Positions 26,239 to 35,084 of a stretch of 59,070 nucleotides of DNA are shown here, piece by piece. Source of the DNA: Streptomyces wuyuanensis (GTDB taxonomy: Bacteria; Actinomycetota; Actinomycetes; Streptomycetales; Streptomycetaceae); NCBI RefSeq assembly GCF_900103455.1, contig NZ_FNHI01000034.1:1-59070 (forward strand), written 5' to 3'. A model generated the notes under the pieces. The model made no database searches, was not told where the DNA came from, and was given only the letters and a program-made list of their open reading frames with translations. The translations under genes and the position numbers were made by a program. How positions within the stretch are numbered: the stretch's first letter is position 1; every line of letters starts with the position of its first letter.

Positions 26239-26664
26239 ATGCGCATACCTGCCCTGTCTGTCGCTGTCGCGGTGGTGGCCGCGACGATAGCGGGAGGAGC
26301 GGCTCCGGCCGCTGCCGACACGTTGGTCAGCACGGTCAACCTGGAGGCCGGTGCCGGCCTCCACCACAATTCCGCGACTGTGACATACGAGCGTGTCGAC
26401 GGCGCGGTGAACTCGGTCAAGATCATCTCGCTGCTTGCCTTCTCGAGCGAGCGCGACTGCGTCTGGGTGGAGTGGAACGACCCGAATGACGTGGGGGACG
26501 GTTGGGCCGCCCTCAACTCAGAGCCTCCGTGTTACGGCGGCAACTTGGGGGAGACGCTCAACAGGATCATCAAGGCGCCCAAGGGCCATCAACTCAAGGT
26601 GCGCCTGGCCGCCTACCATGACGGCGGGATCGAAGTGATCCACAAGGACATCGCAAAGCTTTAG
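26239..26664 (+). CDS. Small secreted protein
   Basis: A 141-aa protein. I choose ATG 26239 because GGGGAGACGGA lies just upstream and a signal peptide follows (RIPALSVAVAVVAATIAGG, cleavage after AAAAD-like AAPAAADT). The mature ~113 residues are beta-rich with two Cys (RDCVWVEWND and EPPCYGGN) that could form a disulfide. It ends KGHQLKVRLAAYHDGG and EVIHKDIAKL. No enzymatic motif is visible and I do not know the family. A strong terminator follows directly. Confidence 0.78.
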   Translation: MRIPALSVAVAVVAATIAGGAAPAAADTLVSTVNLEAGAGLHHNSATVTYERVDGAVNSVKIISLLAFSSERDCVWVEWNDPNDVGDGWAALNSEPPCYGGNLGETLNRIIKAPKGHQLKVRLAAYHDGGIEVIHKDIAKL

Positions 26665-26670
26665 CCGAAC

Positions 26671-26712
26671 CGTGGCGACACCGGATGCGGAGGGCGTTCC
26701 GGTGTCGCCACG
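26671..26712. terminator. Strong intrinsic terminator hairpin
   Basis: A perfect 14-bp stem (26671-26684 CGTGGCGACACCGG with 26699-26712) and 14-nt loop, beginning 7 bp after the stop of the small secreted protein. No long U-tract, as is common in actinomycetes. Confidence 0.85.
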
Positions 26713-26796
26713 CCCGGACAACACATCTACAGTAGCCAACCCGATCAAGCTCGTACCTGCCACCGAGCAGGCGTCACCGTTTCGCTGGACGTCCTA

Positions 26797-27902
26797 TTGA
26801 TCCGAAACTCAAAGGGGTCTATTCGAGGGTGTAGCGGACGTGTGGGCCGCCGAAGTAGCCGCGGACGATGTGCGGCTGGCGTTGACGGCGGTGGAAGAAC
26901 CGGCGGGTCTCGGCGGCGAGCTGGGCCTGGTCACGGGCTCGGCTGCGCATGGGCAGCCTGCGCTTGAGGTCGGCGTTGACCAGCTCGTCGGGGTTGAGCT
27001 CGGGCGAGTACGCGGGCAGGAAATGCAGTTCGATCCGGTCGGGGTGGTCGGCGAGCCAGGCGCGGACCTTGCGGGAGCGGTGAGCGGAGTGGCCGTCCAC
27101 GACGAGGTGCACCTTGTGGTCGAAGTGGCCGACGAGCCGGTCCAGGAAGCGGCACATGACGTCGGCGTCGAAGGTCTCGGTGAACACCATGAAGTGCATC
27201 CGGCCCTTCGTGCCGATCGCGGACATCGCGTTCACCGAGAAGCGGTTGCCCGAGCGGCGCACGACCGGGGTGCACCCTTTGGCGCCCCAGGTGCGGCCGG
27301 TGACCTGGTCGGAACGGTGCCGACCTGGTCGGCGAAGAGGACCTCGCCGCCCTCGGCCTTCGCCTTCGCGCGGATCGCTGGCCACGTCTCCTCATGCCAG
27401 ACCCGCACAGCCTCGGGATCCTGCTCGACGGCCCGCTTGTCCGGGCGCTGGAACCACAGGCCCCAGCGGCGCAGGTACTTGCCCACGCCCTGCTCGGTCA
27501 GCCGCACCCGGTACGGCTTCGCGATCAGATCCCCTACCCCGGCCCGCGTCCACAGCTGCCCCGCCAGCCCCAGATCACAGGGCCGGTGATCCAGTACGGC
27601 CTGCCGGACCGCCTGCTGCTCGACCGCTTTGAGAACCTGATACTCGCCGACCCGGCGCCCACGCGGCTGGGCCACGAGCGCCTCGCGCCCGCCGGCCAGC
27701 CACTTCGCCCACCAGTTGTCCACCACCTTGAGCGAGACCCGGAACACCGCCGCGACGTCCTCGCGAGTCCGGCCCGCCACCAAGGCGGCCACCGCCCGCA
27801 ACCGAAGGGCCTCCTGCGCCGACGGAGACAACTGCCGGGCGTCCCCGACCAGTTCACTCACGCAGGGACCAACGACCCAGAACAGCTACCGTTTCGGATC
27901 AA
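26797..27902 (-). mobile_element. IS630-family insertion sequence with TA target duplication
   Basis: Terminal inverted repeats are TTGATCCGAAAC (26797-26808) and GTTTCGGATCAA (27891-27902), each flanked by the dinucleotide TA (26795-26796 and 27903-27904), the classic IS630/Tc1 target duplication. The 1106-bp length is normal. Its transposase reading frame is broken once (see the gene entry). On the right it abuts a reverse-transcriptase coding fragment. Confidence 0.92.
26819..27861 (-). pseudogene. IS630-family transposase with a frameshift
   Basis: Two overlapping minus frames make up one DDE transposase. The N-terminal part (27861 to about 27310) has a helix-turn-helix (RTREDVAAVFRVSLKVV), a winged region (GLGKY-like QGVGKYLRRWGLW) and the first catalytic Asp at EVLFADQVGT. 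The C-terminal part has RSDQVTGRTWGAKG, the second Asp in HLVVDGHSAHRSR and the Glu in PAYSPELNPDELVN. They meet near 27305-27315, where a one-base change is needed to stay in frame. There is no A-rich slippery heptamer, so I favour a lesion over programmed frameshifting. If real, the element is not autonomous. Confidence 0.85.
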
Positions 27903-27903
27903 T

Positions 27904-27993
27904 AACTGGCGAATCGTCCGCTACGCGGACGATCTCGTGCTTCTGGTCGACGGCACACACGACGTTGAGGCGCTGCTCGAAGTCATCAGGTGA
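27904..27993 (+). pseudogene. Reverse-transcriptase fragment (group II intron type)
   Basis: Directly after the IS630 right end and its TA, the frame reads NWRIVRYADDLVLLVDGTHD then VEALLEVIR and a stop. RYADD is the catalytic core motif (domain 5) of reverse transcriptases, and the context resembles group II intron-encoded proteins. Upstream RT motifs are not found on the other side of the IS, so this is a short relic only. Confidence 0.7.
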
Positions 27994-28254
27994 TGTGTGC
28001 TCGGTCCCGGCGGTCGAAGAGGGAAGGTTGATAAGCCACCCCGACAGCCTCCCACCCACACGGCCACCACACCCACCGAACTTACGAAGAGATCAGTACT
28101 GCGAGTGGCCCGACTACGGGGCTGCTGCGCGGGAACGTTCGCGGGCGCCCCAGCACCCCGGGCCGTCCAGCGAGCTCGCCGCTCTGGGGAACGGTTCCCC
28201 GGCGAGTGCGGTCGGCCCGGAGCTGTCTGCGGGCGTGTATCAGCCGGAGGAATG
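27994..28254. other. Intergenic region between RT relic and amidohydrolase
   Basis: Two convergent genes end on either side. No supported ORF or RNA gene. I looked for a group II intron domain V-like hairpin after the RT fragment and did not find a convincing one. Confidence 0.35.
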
Positions 28255-29436
28255 TCAGCGCACTCGGATGCCTGCTCGGAAGACGGCCCGTACGTCCAGC
28301 AGGGCGGCGGGGTCTTTGACGGGATCGCCGTTGACGGCCAAAAGGTCGGCGTCAGCACCGCCGATGATCCGTCCCTTGCGGCCTTCGACGCGGCACAGTT
28401 GGGCGGCCAGGCTGGTCGCGGAGATCAGTGCGTCGATGGGGGTCACGCCCTCGCGGACCAGATCGGCGACGCCGTGCGGGAGGACGTTGTGGGGCTTGAC
28501 GGGCCCGATGCCGGCGTCCGAGCCGATGACGACCTTGGCACCCACCTTCTGCAAGGTGCCGTAAGTACTGAAGATGGTCTGGCCCCGTGCGCCCATTCCC
28601 TTGGACCGATCGATGGGCACACTGGGGTCCAGGCCCGCTGTGACGCTCGCGAAGGTATTGCTCTCCACGATGGCCTCGATCAGAGCGGGGTCGGCCTTGA
28701 CGCCGTCGGCGCTGAGGAAGGAGACGTGCTCGAGGCTGTCGACGCCCGCTTCGAGGGCGTCCCGGATGGCCTGGACGCCGTGGGCGTGGGCGGCCACGGG
28801 CAGCCCGAGGCGGTGTGCCTCGTCCACTACTGTACGCAGGTCTTCCAGGCCGTACTGCGAGGCGTGCGGCGGCACGGATTCAGGAGTCATCATGCCGCCA
28901 CTGGCCATGATCTTGATGACTGCGCACCCGCGGGCGTGGCGTTCCCGCACGGCCGCACGCAACGCCTCGGTGCCTTCGACCTCTCCGCCGAAAAAGTGGC
29001 AATGCCCGCGCGGGGTGGTGAGCGGGGGACCGGCGGCCAGGATCTCGGGGCCCTGCTCCGGGTGCTCGGCCAATTCCTCCACGAGGGTCAGCGAGAGATA
29101 GTTGCGGTCGCCGAGATCGCGCACGGTGGTGATTCCGGCGTGCAGTGCGCTCCGGGCCGCGGCTCGCATTTGGGCCAGCAGGTCTGCGTCACTGGTTGCG
29201 GCCAGGGACGTCACGGGGTTCGGGCCGGCGTCGAAGGCGAGGTGGATGTGGGTGTCGATGAGGCCGGGCAGCAGGCAGGCCCGGGAGCCGAGATCGATGA
29301 CCTCAGTGTTGTCGGCAGGCAGGGCGCCGCTGCGGTCCACGCGGACGATGCGGTCGCCTCTGACGTACACCGTGACAGGTCCGGACGAGGCGAACCCGTC
29401 GAACATCGAACCGGCGTGTATGGCAAAGGAATTCAT
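28255..29436 (-). CDS. Metal-dependent amidohydrolase (imidazolonepropionase/prolidase-like)
   Basis: A 393-aa amidohydrolase. ATG 29436 is chosen because GGAGAAT precedes it and the small N-terminal beta-sandwich begins at once. Metal and catalytic residues appear in family order: DTHIH (His63, His65), the carboxylated-Lys candidate in IKIMASGG (Lys175), AAHAHG (His217 and His219), EHVSF (His237) and GSDAG (Asp307). The C-terminus closes with GGADADLLAVNGDPVKDP. It would hydrolyse a cyclic amide or a dipeptide in the cytoplasm; the substrate cannot be read from sequence. No signal peptide. It stands alone on the minus strand. Confidence 0.9.
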   Translation of the reverse strand: MNSFAIHAGSMFDGFASSGPVTVYVRGDRIVRVDRSGALPADNTEVIDLGSRACLLPGLIDTHIHLAFDAGPNPVTSLAATSDADLLAQMRAAARSALHAGITTVRDLGDRNYLSLTLVEELAEHPEQGPEILAAGPPLTTPRGHCHFFGGEVEGTEALRAAVRERHARGCAVIKIMASGGMMTPESVPPHASQYGLEDLRTVVDEAHRLGLPVAAHAHGVQAIRDALEAGVDSLEHVSFLSADGVKADPALIEAIVESNTFASVTAGLDPSVPIDRSKGMGARGQTIFSTYGTLQKVGAKVVIGSDAGIGPVKPHNVLPHGVADLVREGVTPIDALISATSLAAQLCRVEGRKGRIIGGADADLLAVNGDPVKDPAALLDVRAVFRAGIRVR

Positions 29437-29766
29437 CAGTAATTCTCCGATCGGAAAGCGTGTGTCACGCGGGACACCGAGATCTGGCCTGCTCAGGGCA
29501 GGTGCGGAAGATGCGTGTCGGTAGGGGCTGGTGGACTCCGGCCAGGCACCGGGGCGCCGGACACTGTCAGCGGTGCAGCAGCGAGTGGGGTGCACTCTCA
29601 GGACGGTGCCGGCGTCGGGTGCAGAGCCGTCGGGGCCTGGCTGCCGAGTGATGTGCTGGGATGCCGTGGGCGGCGGAGATGTCGTTCTGGCTGCGGGCGT
29701 CAAAAGGTGCGGCTCTGCAGGCCGTCACGGTTGCGGCGTCCGGGGGTGGCCCCGCGGCCGTCCGGG
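29437..29766. other. Intergenic region upstream of the amidohydrolase
   Basis: It holds the amidohydrolase promoter and the 3' side of the PPOX gene. A small inverted repeat GTGTC/GACAC lies around 29462-29477, close to the promoter. No ORF with coding character was supported. Confidence 0.35.
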
Positions 29767-30745
29767 TCAGTCCATCGGGCTGTGGGCGGCGAGGGCCTGC
29801 GCGCGGGCGGCCGTGCCGTCACGACGGGTACGCCGCAGCTCGTACTGGGCCAGCAGGCGCTTCGAGGCCGTCAGGAAGGTCTTGTACGGTGGCGCAGCCA
29901 GGCCCGTGGACGTGTGGGGGGCGTAGCGGGAGTCTTCGTCGGTGACGGTCAGCCGTCCGGTGAGCGTGCGCATGCCCAGCCGGACGCGCTGAGGCCGGAA
30001 GGCTTGGGCGAGGAACCCGGCTCTGCGCCCGCCCGGCGGCAACAGTCCAGGGGCCACGTCGAGCCGTAGCCTCGCGGCGTCGTGCCCGGGGACCGCCACC
30101 GGGACAATCACAGGGAGGCCGTCTGCACCGCGGTAGGCCGGCAGCCGGTGCGGCAGCCCGCCGATCTGCCGTGCGACCGCGGCGAGGCCGACGCGCGGGC
30201 CCATACCGTTCTTCGGGGGACTTCTGCACGTTCGGTTCCTCGGGCCAGGCGGCGCCGGTGGCCGTCATCGGTCCGTGGGCCGCCGGATCGGGCCAGACGG
30301 CGACGCGCTCGACCTCGACGTCGATGAAGACGCGCTCCTGGTGGTTCTCGCGCAGCAGCCAGTCCCGTATCGGCCCGCGCCTTGTCTCCCCGAGGAAGGG
30401 CTCCGAGGCCCACATCAGCTCTGCCAGGCGCTCCGGTGACGGGCGCAGATCAACCGACGCGGTGCCCTGCGCGACCACGTACGAGCCACTTGCGGCGAAG
30501 CCGTGATCACGCGTGTGGTGGGCGACCGACACGTGCGGGTCCCGCAGAATGCGTTCCGGTTCCTTCGGGAGGCCGAGCGAGGTGGTGAAGCCGACCCGGC
30601 CCGCCTCCCGGTCCGCGAGGCCCACCGGCGCGACGCTGGTGACCACGGCGCCGTCGGCCGGGGTGACATTGGCGGCCGCGACCGTGAGGTCGCCCCTGAT
30701 CACGGCGTCCGCCGCGTCCGGCCACCCAGGCGAGGCGGAGGTCAT
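29767..30745 (-). pseudogene. PPOX/FMN-binding split-barrel protein, frameshifted
   Basis: The frame from ATG 30745 encodes a pyridoxamine-phosphate-oxidase-like split barrel (DAVIRGDLTVAAANVTPAD, LGLPKEPERILRDPHVSV, ASGSYVVAQGTASVDL) up to EPNVQKSP. After that the natural continuation (MGPRVGLAAVARQIGGLP, GRLTVTDEDSRYAPHTSTG) lies in another frame. The switch point is a run of five G (30215-30219); four would restore one ~325-aa protein. It is either a one-base insertion or a homopolymer sequencing error. Such proteins bind FMN, F420 or heme. The start overlaps the hemerythrin stop (TGATG), so the two form an operon. Confidence 0.8.
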
Positions 30746-31461
30746 CAGTCGGCGACGCGCAGGATCCGCAGGTCGTCCGTCGCCTGACGGCGCATGACGG
30801 GGAGGAGCGGGCGTACCGGCTCCGGCATGCCTGCGAGCACCAGTTCCACCTCCGCGGGCGTCCCCACCTCGTCGAGGAAGCCGATCATCAGGTGTCCGGC
30901 CACGGGCGGCGTGGTCGCGATCACCCGCTGCGCGAAGTCCTGCCAGTCATCGGCGCTGATGTGGTCGCGGAGCGCGGGGAAGAGGATCGGCTCCTCGCGG
31001 TCCAGGTGGTCGTGCACCGTGTCGCGCACGGCGACGGCCGCGTCCTGCAGCGCGGCCCGGACTCCGTCCGTCACGCCGCCGACACCGAGGCCGGTACCGC
31101 CAGCTTCACCGGCCCCGTCCCCGACCTCGTCGCCGCTCATGTTCACCGCGGCAAGCTGGTCGAGCGCGGCGTCCAGGCGCTCGTGCTCGTCGCTCAGCGC
31201 GTCGAGGGCGTGTTCCGTGGCCGGCGCCGCCGCGACGATCCGCGGCCACAGGTCCTTGTCCTCGGTCTCGTGGTGATGGCGCAGGTTCGCGACGAGGAAG
31301 TCGCGCAGCTGCGCCAGTGCGGCGAGTGGCACCGAGGGGCGGGGGGCGGCCTCGGCCAGCAGGGTGGTGGCGACGCGGTGGACCTCATGGGCGAGCCGGG
31401 TCTCGATGACCGACGCAGATTCTGAAGCAGACTCCATATGCATGGAGACAACCATATTCAT
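30745..31461 (-). CDS. Hemerythrin HHE domain protein
   Basis: A 238-aa protein with a four-helix di-iron domain: HEVHRVATTLLAEAA, LRHHHETEDKDLWPRI, LSDEHERLDAALDQ and VHDHLDREEPILFPAL supply the His and acidic ligands in HHE order. A Gly-rich insert (residues ~115-135) separates two helices. It likely binds O2 or senses nitric oxide or iron in the cytoplasm. In-frame ATGs at 31461, 31443 and 31437 are possible; none has a clear ribosome site, and an operator candidate (31451-31486) would fit the shorter starts better. It leads the operon with the PPOX gene and is divergent from the TetR gene. Confidence 0.88.
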   Translation of the reverse strand: MNMVVSMHMESASESASVIETRLAHEVHRVATTLLAEAAPRPSVPLAALAQLRDFLVANLRHHHETEDKDLWPRIVAAAPATEHALDALSDEHERLDAALDQLAAVNMSGDEVGDGAGEAGGTGLGVGGVTDGVRAALQDAAVAVRDTVHDHLDREEPILFPALRDHISADDWQDFAQRVIATTPPVAGHLMIGFLDEVGTPAEVELVLAGMPEPVRPLLPVMRRQATDDLRILRVAD

Positions 31462-31486
31462 TGAAGGCCATTATCGTCAATATGGT
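31451..31486. promoter_or_regulatory. Inverted repeat between hemerythrin and TetR genes
   Basis: ACCATATT (31451-31458) and AATATGGT (31479-31486) form a perfect 8-bp inverted repeat with a 20-bp spacer in the A/T-rich gap between the divergent genes. It is a good candidate operator for the TetR protein controlling both directions. Confidence 0.6.
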
Positions 31487-31516
31487 GACTCCTTGTGCAG
31501 GAGGTACGATGCGCGG

Positions 31517-32143
31517 GTGACCACTCGGAAGTACCACTCCCCGCGCCGCACCGACGCGGCTGCTGCCACGCGCGAGGCCGTCCTGAGCAGCGCGCACACG
31601 CTCTTCCTGGCCCGCGGGTACGCCGGGGTCACCATCGGGGAGATCGCGGAGGCGGCGAAGGTCGCCGTCCCGACCGTGTACAGCAGCGTGGGGAACAAGC
31701 CGGGCATCCTGACGGCCCTCCTCGAGCCGGCCCTGACCGACCCGGCCATCGCCGACAACCTCGCCGCCGTCGAGGCCAGCGACGACCCGCGTACCGTGAT
31801 CGAGCTGACCGCCGAGGGCACCCGGCTCACCCACGAACGCCACTGGGACCTCGTGTACGGGCTCTTCTATCGCAGCCCGCCGGGCGAACCCGCCGTGAAA
31901 GCGGTCCTGGACAGGGGGGCCGACGACTACGTCCAGGCGCTGACCCGCGTGGCCGACCGCCTCGTGGCTCTCGACGCACTCCGTGCCGACGTCTCCCACG
32001 CGGAGGCCGTCGACATCCTCTGGTTCCACCTCGGCCCGCACGCCTGGATGACACTCGTCGGCGAACGCGCCTGGCCGTTCGACCGCGCCCAGACCTGGAC
32101 CGCCCACTCCGCCTGCTGGGCGCTGCTGAAGGACTACGGCTAA
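31517..32143 (+). CDS. TetR-family transcriptional regulator
   Basis: A 208-aa regulator. GTG 31517 (VTTRKYHSPRR) is chosen because the TetR helix-turn-helix starts about 15 residues later: AVLSSAHTLFLARGYAGVT, GEIAEAAKVAVPTVY, SSVGNKPGIL. The C-terminal ligand-binding part is helical. AGGAGG lies at 31500-31505, a slightly long 11-nt spacing. As a divergent neighbour it probably represses the hemerythrin-PPOX operon and itself through the palindrome at 31451-31486; that is inference from layout. The ligand is unknown. Confidence 0.88.
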   Translation: MTTRKYHSPRRTDAAAATREAVLSSAHTLFLARGYAGVTIGEIAEAAKVAVPTVYSSVGNKPGILTALLEPALTDPAIADNLAAVEASDDPRTVIELTAEGTRLTHERHWDLVYGLFYRSPPGEPAVKAVLDRGADDYVQALTRVADRLVALDALRADVSHAEAVDILWFHLGPHAWMTLVGERAWPFDRAQTWTAHSACWALLKDYG

Positions 32144-32278
32144 GGCCGGCCCTCAAGGCCATGAGAGGTACGGCGGCGACCGACTGGAGACCACCTCCAC
32201 CGCGGCCGGATCGACCATCGGCGGAACCTAGGGCCGGTCGGGCGGCACCGCCGTTCCGGTCGGCCCGGCAATCGGCCG

Positions 32279-32794
32279 TCAGCGCTTGAGATGGACGGTG
32301 AAGTGCCGCTCCGTCTCACCGGCGGGAACGGTGCGAACGAAGCCCCGGGCGGTGCTGTAGTCACCCGAGCCACCGGTGATGCCGACATCGACATAGGACG
32401 GGGCAGGCAGATGAAGCAGAGCCTGTGCGGCGAACTGCCCCTCAGGCAGGGAGAAGGTGCCCAGACACTGCAGCGCGGCCGGGTCGACACTGGTGTATGT
32501 GCAGATCACACTGTGATCGCCGACCTTCTTGCCGTCACGGTAGAGGTCTTCGTGGATGACGCGCTGGTCTCCCGGGCTGATTCCGGTTTGCCCCAGATCG
32601 AGATCTGCGATCGACGTCTGCTTGCCGACCAGTTCGAAGACCTGTGTGCGCTTCTCGGCCGCGGGCGTACTGACGGGATTCGCCGTGTCGGCGGAAGCCA
32701 ACGGGGCGATGGCGACCCCACAGACGAGTGCCGCGGACATTCCGGCGGCCGCACTCAGATAGCGCACCTTCGCGTTCTTGAGCTTATTCGTCAC
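32279..32794 (-). CDS. Secreted allene-oxide-cyclase-barrel-like protein
   Basis: A 171-aa protein with a signal peptide (NKLKNAKVRYLSAAAGMSA, hydrophobic to IAPLASAD). The mature region of about 135 residues matches the bacterial AOC/dirigent-like eight-stranded barrel: RTQVFELVGKQTSIADLDLG, GDQRVIHEDLYRDGKKVG, LQCLGTFSLPEGQFAAQALL, DVGITGGSGDYSTARGFV. The GTG start at 32794 has GGAGAAGAAG upstream. These proteins are exported; their bacterial function is poorly known. It is convergent with the TetR gene. Confidence 0.82.
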   Translation of the reverse strand: MTNKLKNAKVRYLSAAAGMSAALVCGVAIAPLASADTANPVSTPAAEKRTQVFELVGKQTSIADLDLGQTGISPGDQRVIHEDLYRDGKKVGDHSVICTYTSVDPAALQCLGTFSLPEGQFAAQALLHLPAPSYVDVGITGGSGDYSTARGFVRTVPAGETERHFTVHLKR

Positions 32795-32967
32795 TCTTCT
32801 TCTCCGTTTCTTGGTATGTCGGTTCCGTGGCCAGTAAGGCGGGGAATTTGAATTCGGACATTGACACGCTCATCATCAGCCGAGCCGTGGCCTATGGAGG
32901 GTGTCCGTCGCAGGCGTGGCCCGCTTGACGGGTGGTGCGACGAGCGCCCCTTCCTCGGTGGCGCAGG

Positions 32968-34028
32968 TCAGAATCGGTCGACGTCGAGTACGGCCTGGGC
33001 GAATGCCCCAGGCGCTTCCTGCGGCACGTTGTGGCCGATGCCCTTGAGGGTCCGGTGGTCATAGGGACCCGTGAACTTGTCTCGGTATGCCACACCCTCG
33101 CCGGCCGGGGTGAAGGGGTCGACCTCCCCGTCGAGGGTGATGGTGGGCACCGCGATGTCGGGCGCGGTCGCGAGGCGCGCCTCGAGCTTGTCGTAGCGGG
33201 GGTCGCCCTGGGCCAGACCCAGCCGCCAGCGGTAGTTGTGAATCACGATGGGGACATAGTCGGGGTTGTCGAATGCCTCCGCTGTGCGGACGAAGGTGGC
33301 GTCGTCGAACTCCCATGTCGGGGAGACGTTGCGCCAGATGAGCTTCGTGAAATCGCGCCGGAACTTCTCAAAGCCCTGCACACCGCGTTCGGTCGCGAAG
33401 TAGTACTGGTACCACCATGCCCACTCGGCCGCCGGGGGCAGCGGAAGCTTGTTGTTCTCCCGGTTGGTGATGAGGTAGCCGGTCACGGACACCAGAGCCT
33501 TGCACCGGTGTGGCCAGAGCGCGGCGATGATGTCGGCGGTCCGCGACCCCCAGTCGAAGCCTCCGAACACGGCCTTCTTGATCCTCAGAGCGTCCATCAG
33601 GGCGATGATGTCGAGGGCAACCACCGACTGCTGCGCGTTGCGGAAGGTGTGGGGTGAGAGAAAGCTCGTGGTGCCGTGTCCGCGCAGGTAGGGAACGATG
33701 ACTCGGTAGCCCTGGTCCGCAAGCAAGGGTGCGACGCCAACGTAGCTGTGGATGTCGTACGGCCATCCGTGCAGGAGGATGACGACCGGTCCGTGGGCCG
33801 GGCCGGCTTCGGCATATCCGATGGTCAGTTCGCCGGCCTTGACCTGCTTCACCGCCGGGAAGGTCCCGTCACCGGTACCGGGTGTCAGCAAGGTTGCCGC
33901 ACTTTCGGCGCCCTTCCCGGATGGAAAGGCCGCCGCCGCCGGGGGCGGCCCAGCCCGATCAGTGACGCCGCAGCCGTTCCCGCTACGCCCGTGCCGATGA
34001 CCTTGCCGAGAGTACGTCTATCGATCAT
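32968..34028 (-). pseudogene. Alpha/beta hydrolase with frameshifted Tat-type signal peptide
   Basis: The catalytic domain (from about 33891) carries the oxyanion motif LHGWPYDIHSY, nucleophile elbow FGGFDWGSRTA with Asp in place of Ser (as in epoxide hydrolases and haloalkane dehalogenases), an acidic candidate in DGEVDPFTP and the catalytic His in GIGHNVPQEAPG. The natural N-terminus lies upstream in another frame: MIDRRTLGKVIGTGV (from ATG 34028), an RR-type export signal. One missing base in the G/C run around 33940-33953 separates them. If real, a cytoplasmic product could still start at TTG 33891. Confidence 0.8.
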
Positions 34029-34409
34029 CTGTGAACCGTTCTGTCCGTATCGGCTGACCGGGCGCTCCGCACCCGACCGAGGGCTCTCTGAGAGCCATCG
34101 TGGTGCTCTGACGCGTTCGCAGCCTCGGTGTCCGTCCGCAGGAATCCTGCGGGTTTCCCGCACCCCGGCTTCGGCACCCGCTCTTCAGCCCAAGCTGCCT
34201 CAGGACCCGACGGCGGCCAGTAGAGACTCCCCCCGTACGGATGACGTCACACTGAGTACACAAGTCGGCCGCCAGCGGGGAATCGAACTGGCCACGGTGG
34301 GGAGCCGCGGTGGCCGCCGGCGGGAAAACCAACCGGCCACTGCCACCGGATCGCTCCACCGATGCCCCGGGGGCACGACGGACGCGCCTCACGCAGTAGC
34401 TTTGCTTCC
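34029..34409. other. Intergenic region between hydrolase and two-component genes
   Basis: A divergent promoter region. It contains an imperfect direct repeat of about 28 bp around 34268-34296 and 34318-34346, without coding character. No ORF supported. Confidence 0.35.
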
Positions 34410-35084
34410 ATGAATGCCGAGGGCGCTGTACAGCGTGTCGAGACCGTGTCACGCATCAGCGTGGTGATCGCTGACGATCACCCCGTCGTCCGAGCGGGCA
34501 TGCGAGCACTGTTGTCCCAAGACGAGGCGTTCGAGATCGTCGCCGAAAGCTCCACCGTCCCGGACACCCTGCGAGCCGTGGCCCAGCACCAGCCATCCGT
34601 GCTGGTACTGGACCTCACCATGGCCGACCGAACCAGCCTGCCCTCGATCCCCGACCTGCTCGCGGCGTCACCCGGTACCCGGATCCTGATCCTCACAATG
34701 CAGGAGGATCCCGCGTTCGCCCGCGCGGCCCTGCGGATCGGGGCGGCCGGATATCTGCTGAAGGAAGCGGCGACGGAAGAACTGGTCGGTGCGGCACGCC
34801 AGGTCGCGAATGGGGCCACCTACCTCCAACCTGCGATGGGCGCCCGACTGGCGATCGCGGACGCCGCTGCTCCCGGCGCCGACGCAGATGCCACTTTGAC
34901 GGCGCGCGAGCTTCAGATTCTCTCACTGCTCGCCCTGGGTCACACCAATCAGGAGATCGCGCGGCGCCTCCACGTCTCCATTCGGACAGTGGAGTCCCAC
35001 CGCGCCAGGATTCGGGACAAGCTCGGGACCGAGACACGGGCGGAACTCACCGCCGCTGCTCGCGAGCGAGGGTTGCTGGGATGA
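34410..35084 (+). CDS. NarL/LuxR-family response regulator
   Basis: A 224-aa regulator. The receiver domain (residues ~15-130) has the acidic pair ADD (22-23), phosphoacceptor Asp68 in VLVLDLTMAD, and Lys118 in GYLLKEA. The output domain is a LuxR helix-turn-helix (LTARELQILSLLALGHTNQ, RRLHVSIRTVESHRARI). ATG 34410 is used; GTG 34446 is possible. It overlaps the kinase gene by ATGA, so the two are co-translated and form one two-component system. Targets are unknown. Confidence 0.92.
   Translation: MNAEGAVQRVETVSRISVVIADDHPVVRAGMRALLSQDEAFEIVAESSTVPDTLRAVAQHQPSVLVLDLTMADRTSLPSIPDLLAASPGTRILILTMQEDPAFARAALRIGAAGYLLKEAATEELVGAARQVANGATYLQPAMGARLAIADAAAPGADADATLTARELQILSLLALGHTNQEIARRLHVSIRTVESHRARIRDKLGTETRAELTAAARERGLLG

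Noticed and set aside
27300..27320. Programmed -1 frameshift in the IS630 transposase
   Set aside because: No slippery heptamer or following hairpin was seen; a lesion is simpler.
29819..30204. Pro/Arg-rich C-terminal tail of the PPOX reading frame
   Set aside because: The tail appears after a homopolymer frameshift; the natural continuation is in another frame ending at 29767.
31364..31516. Long N-terminal extension of the TetR gene
   Set aside because: It overlaps the divergent hemerythrin gene and the operator, and the helix-turn-helix starts soon after GTG 31517.
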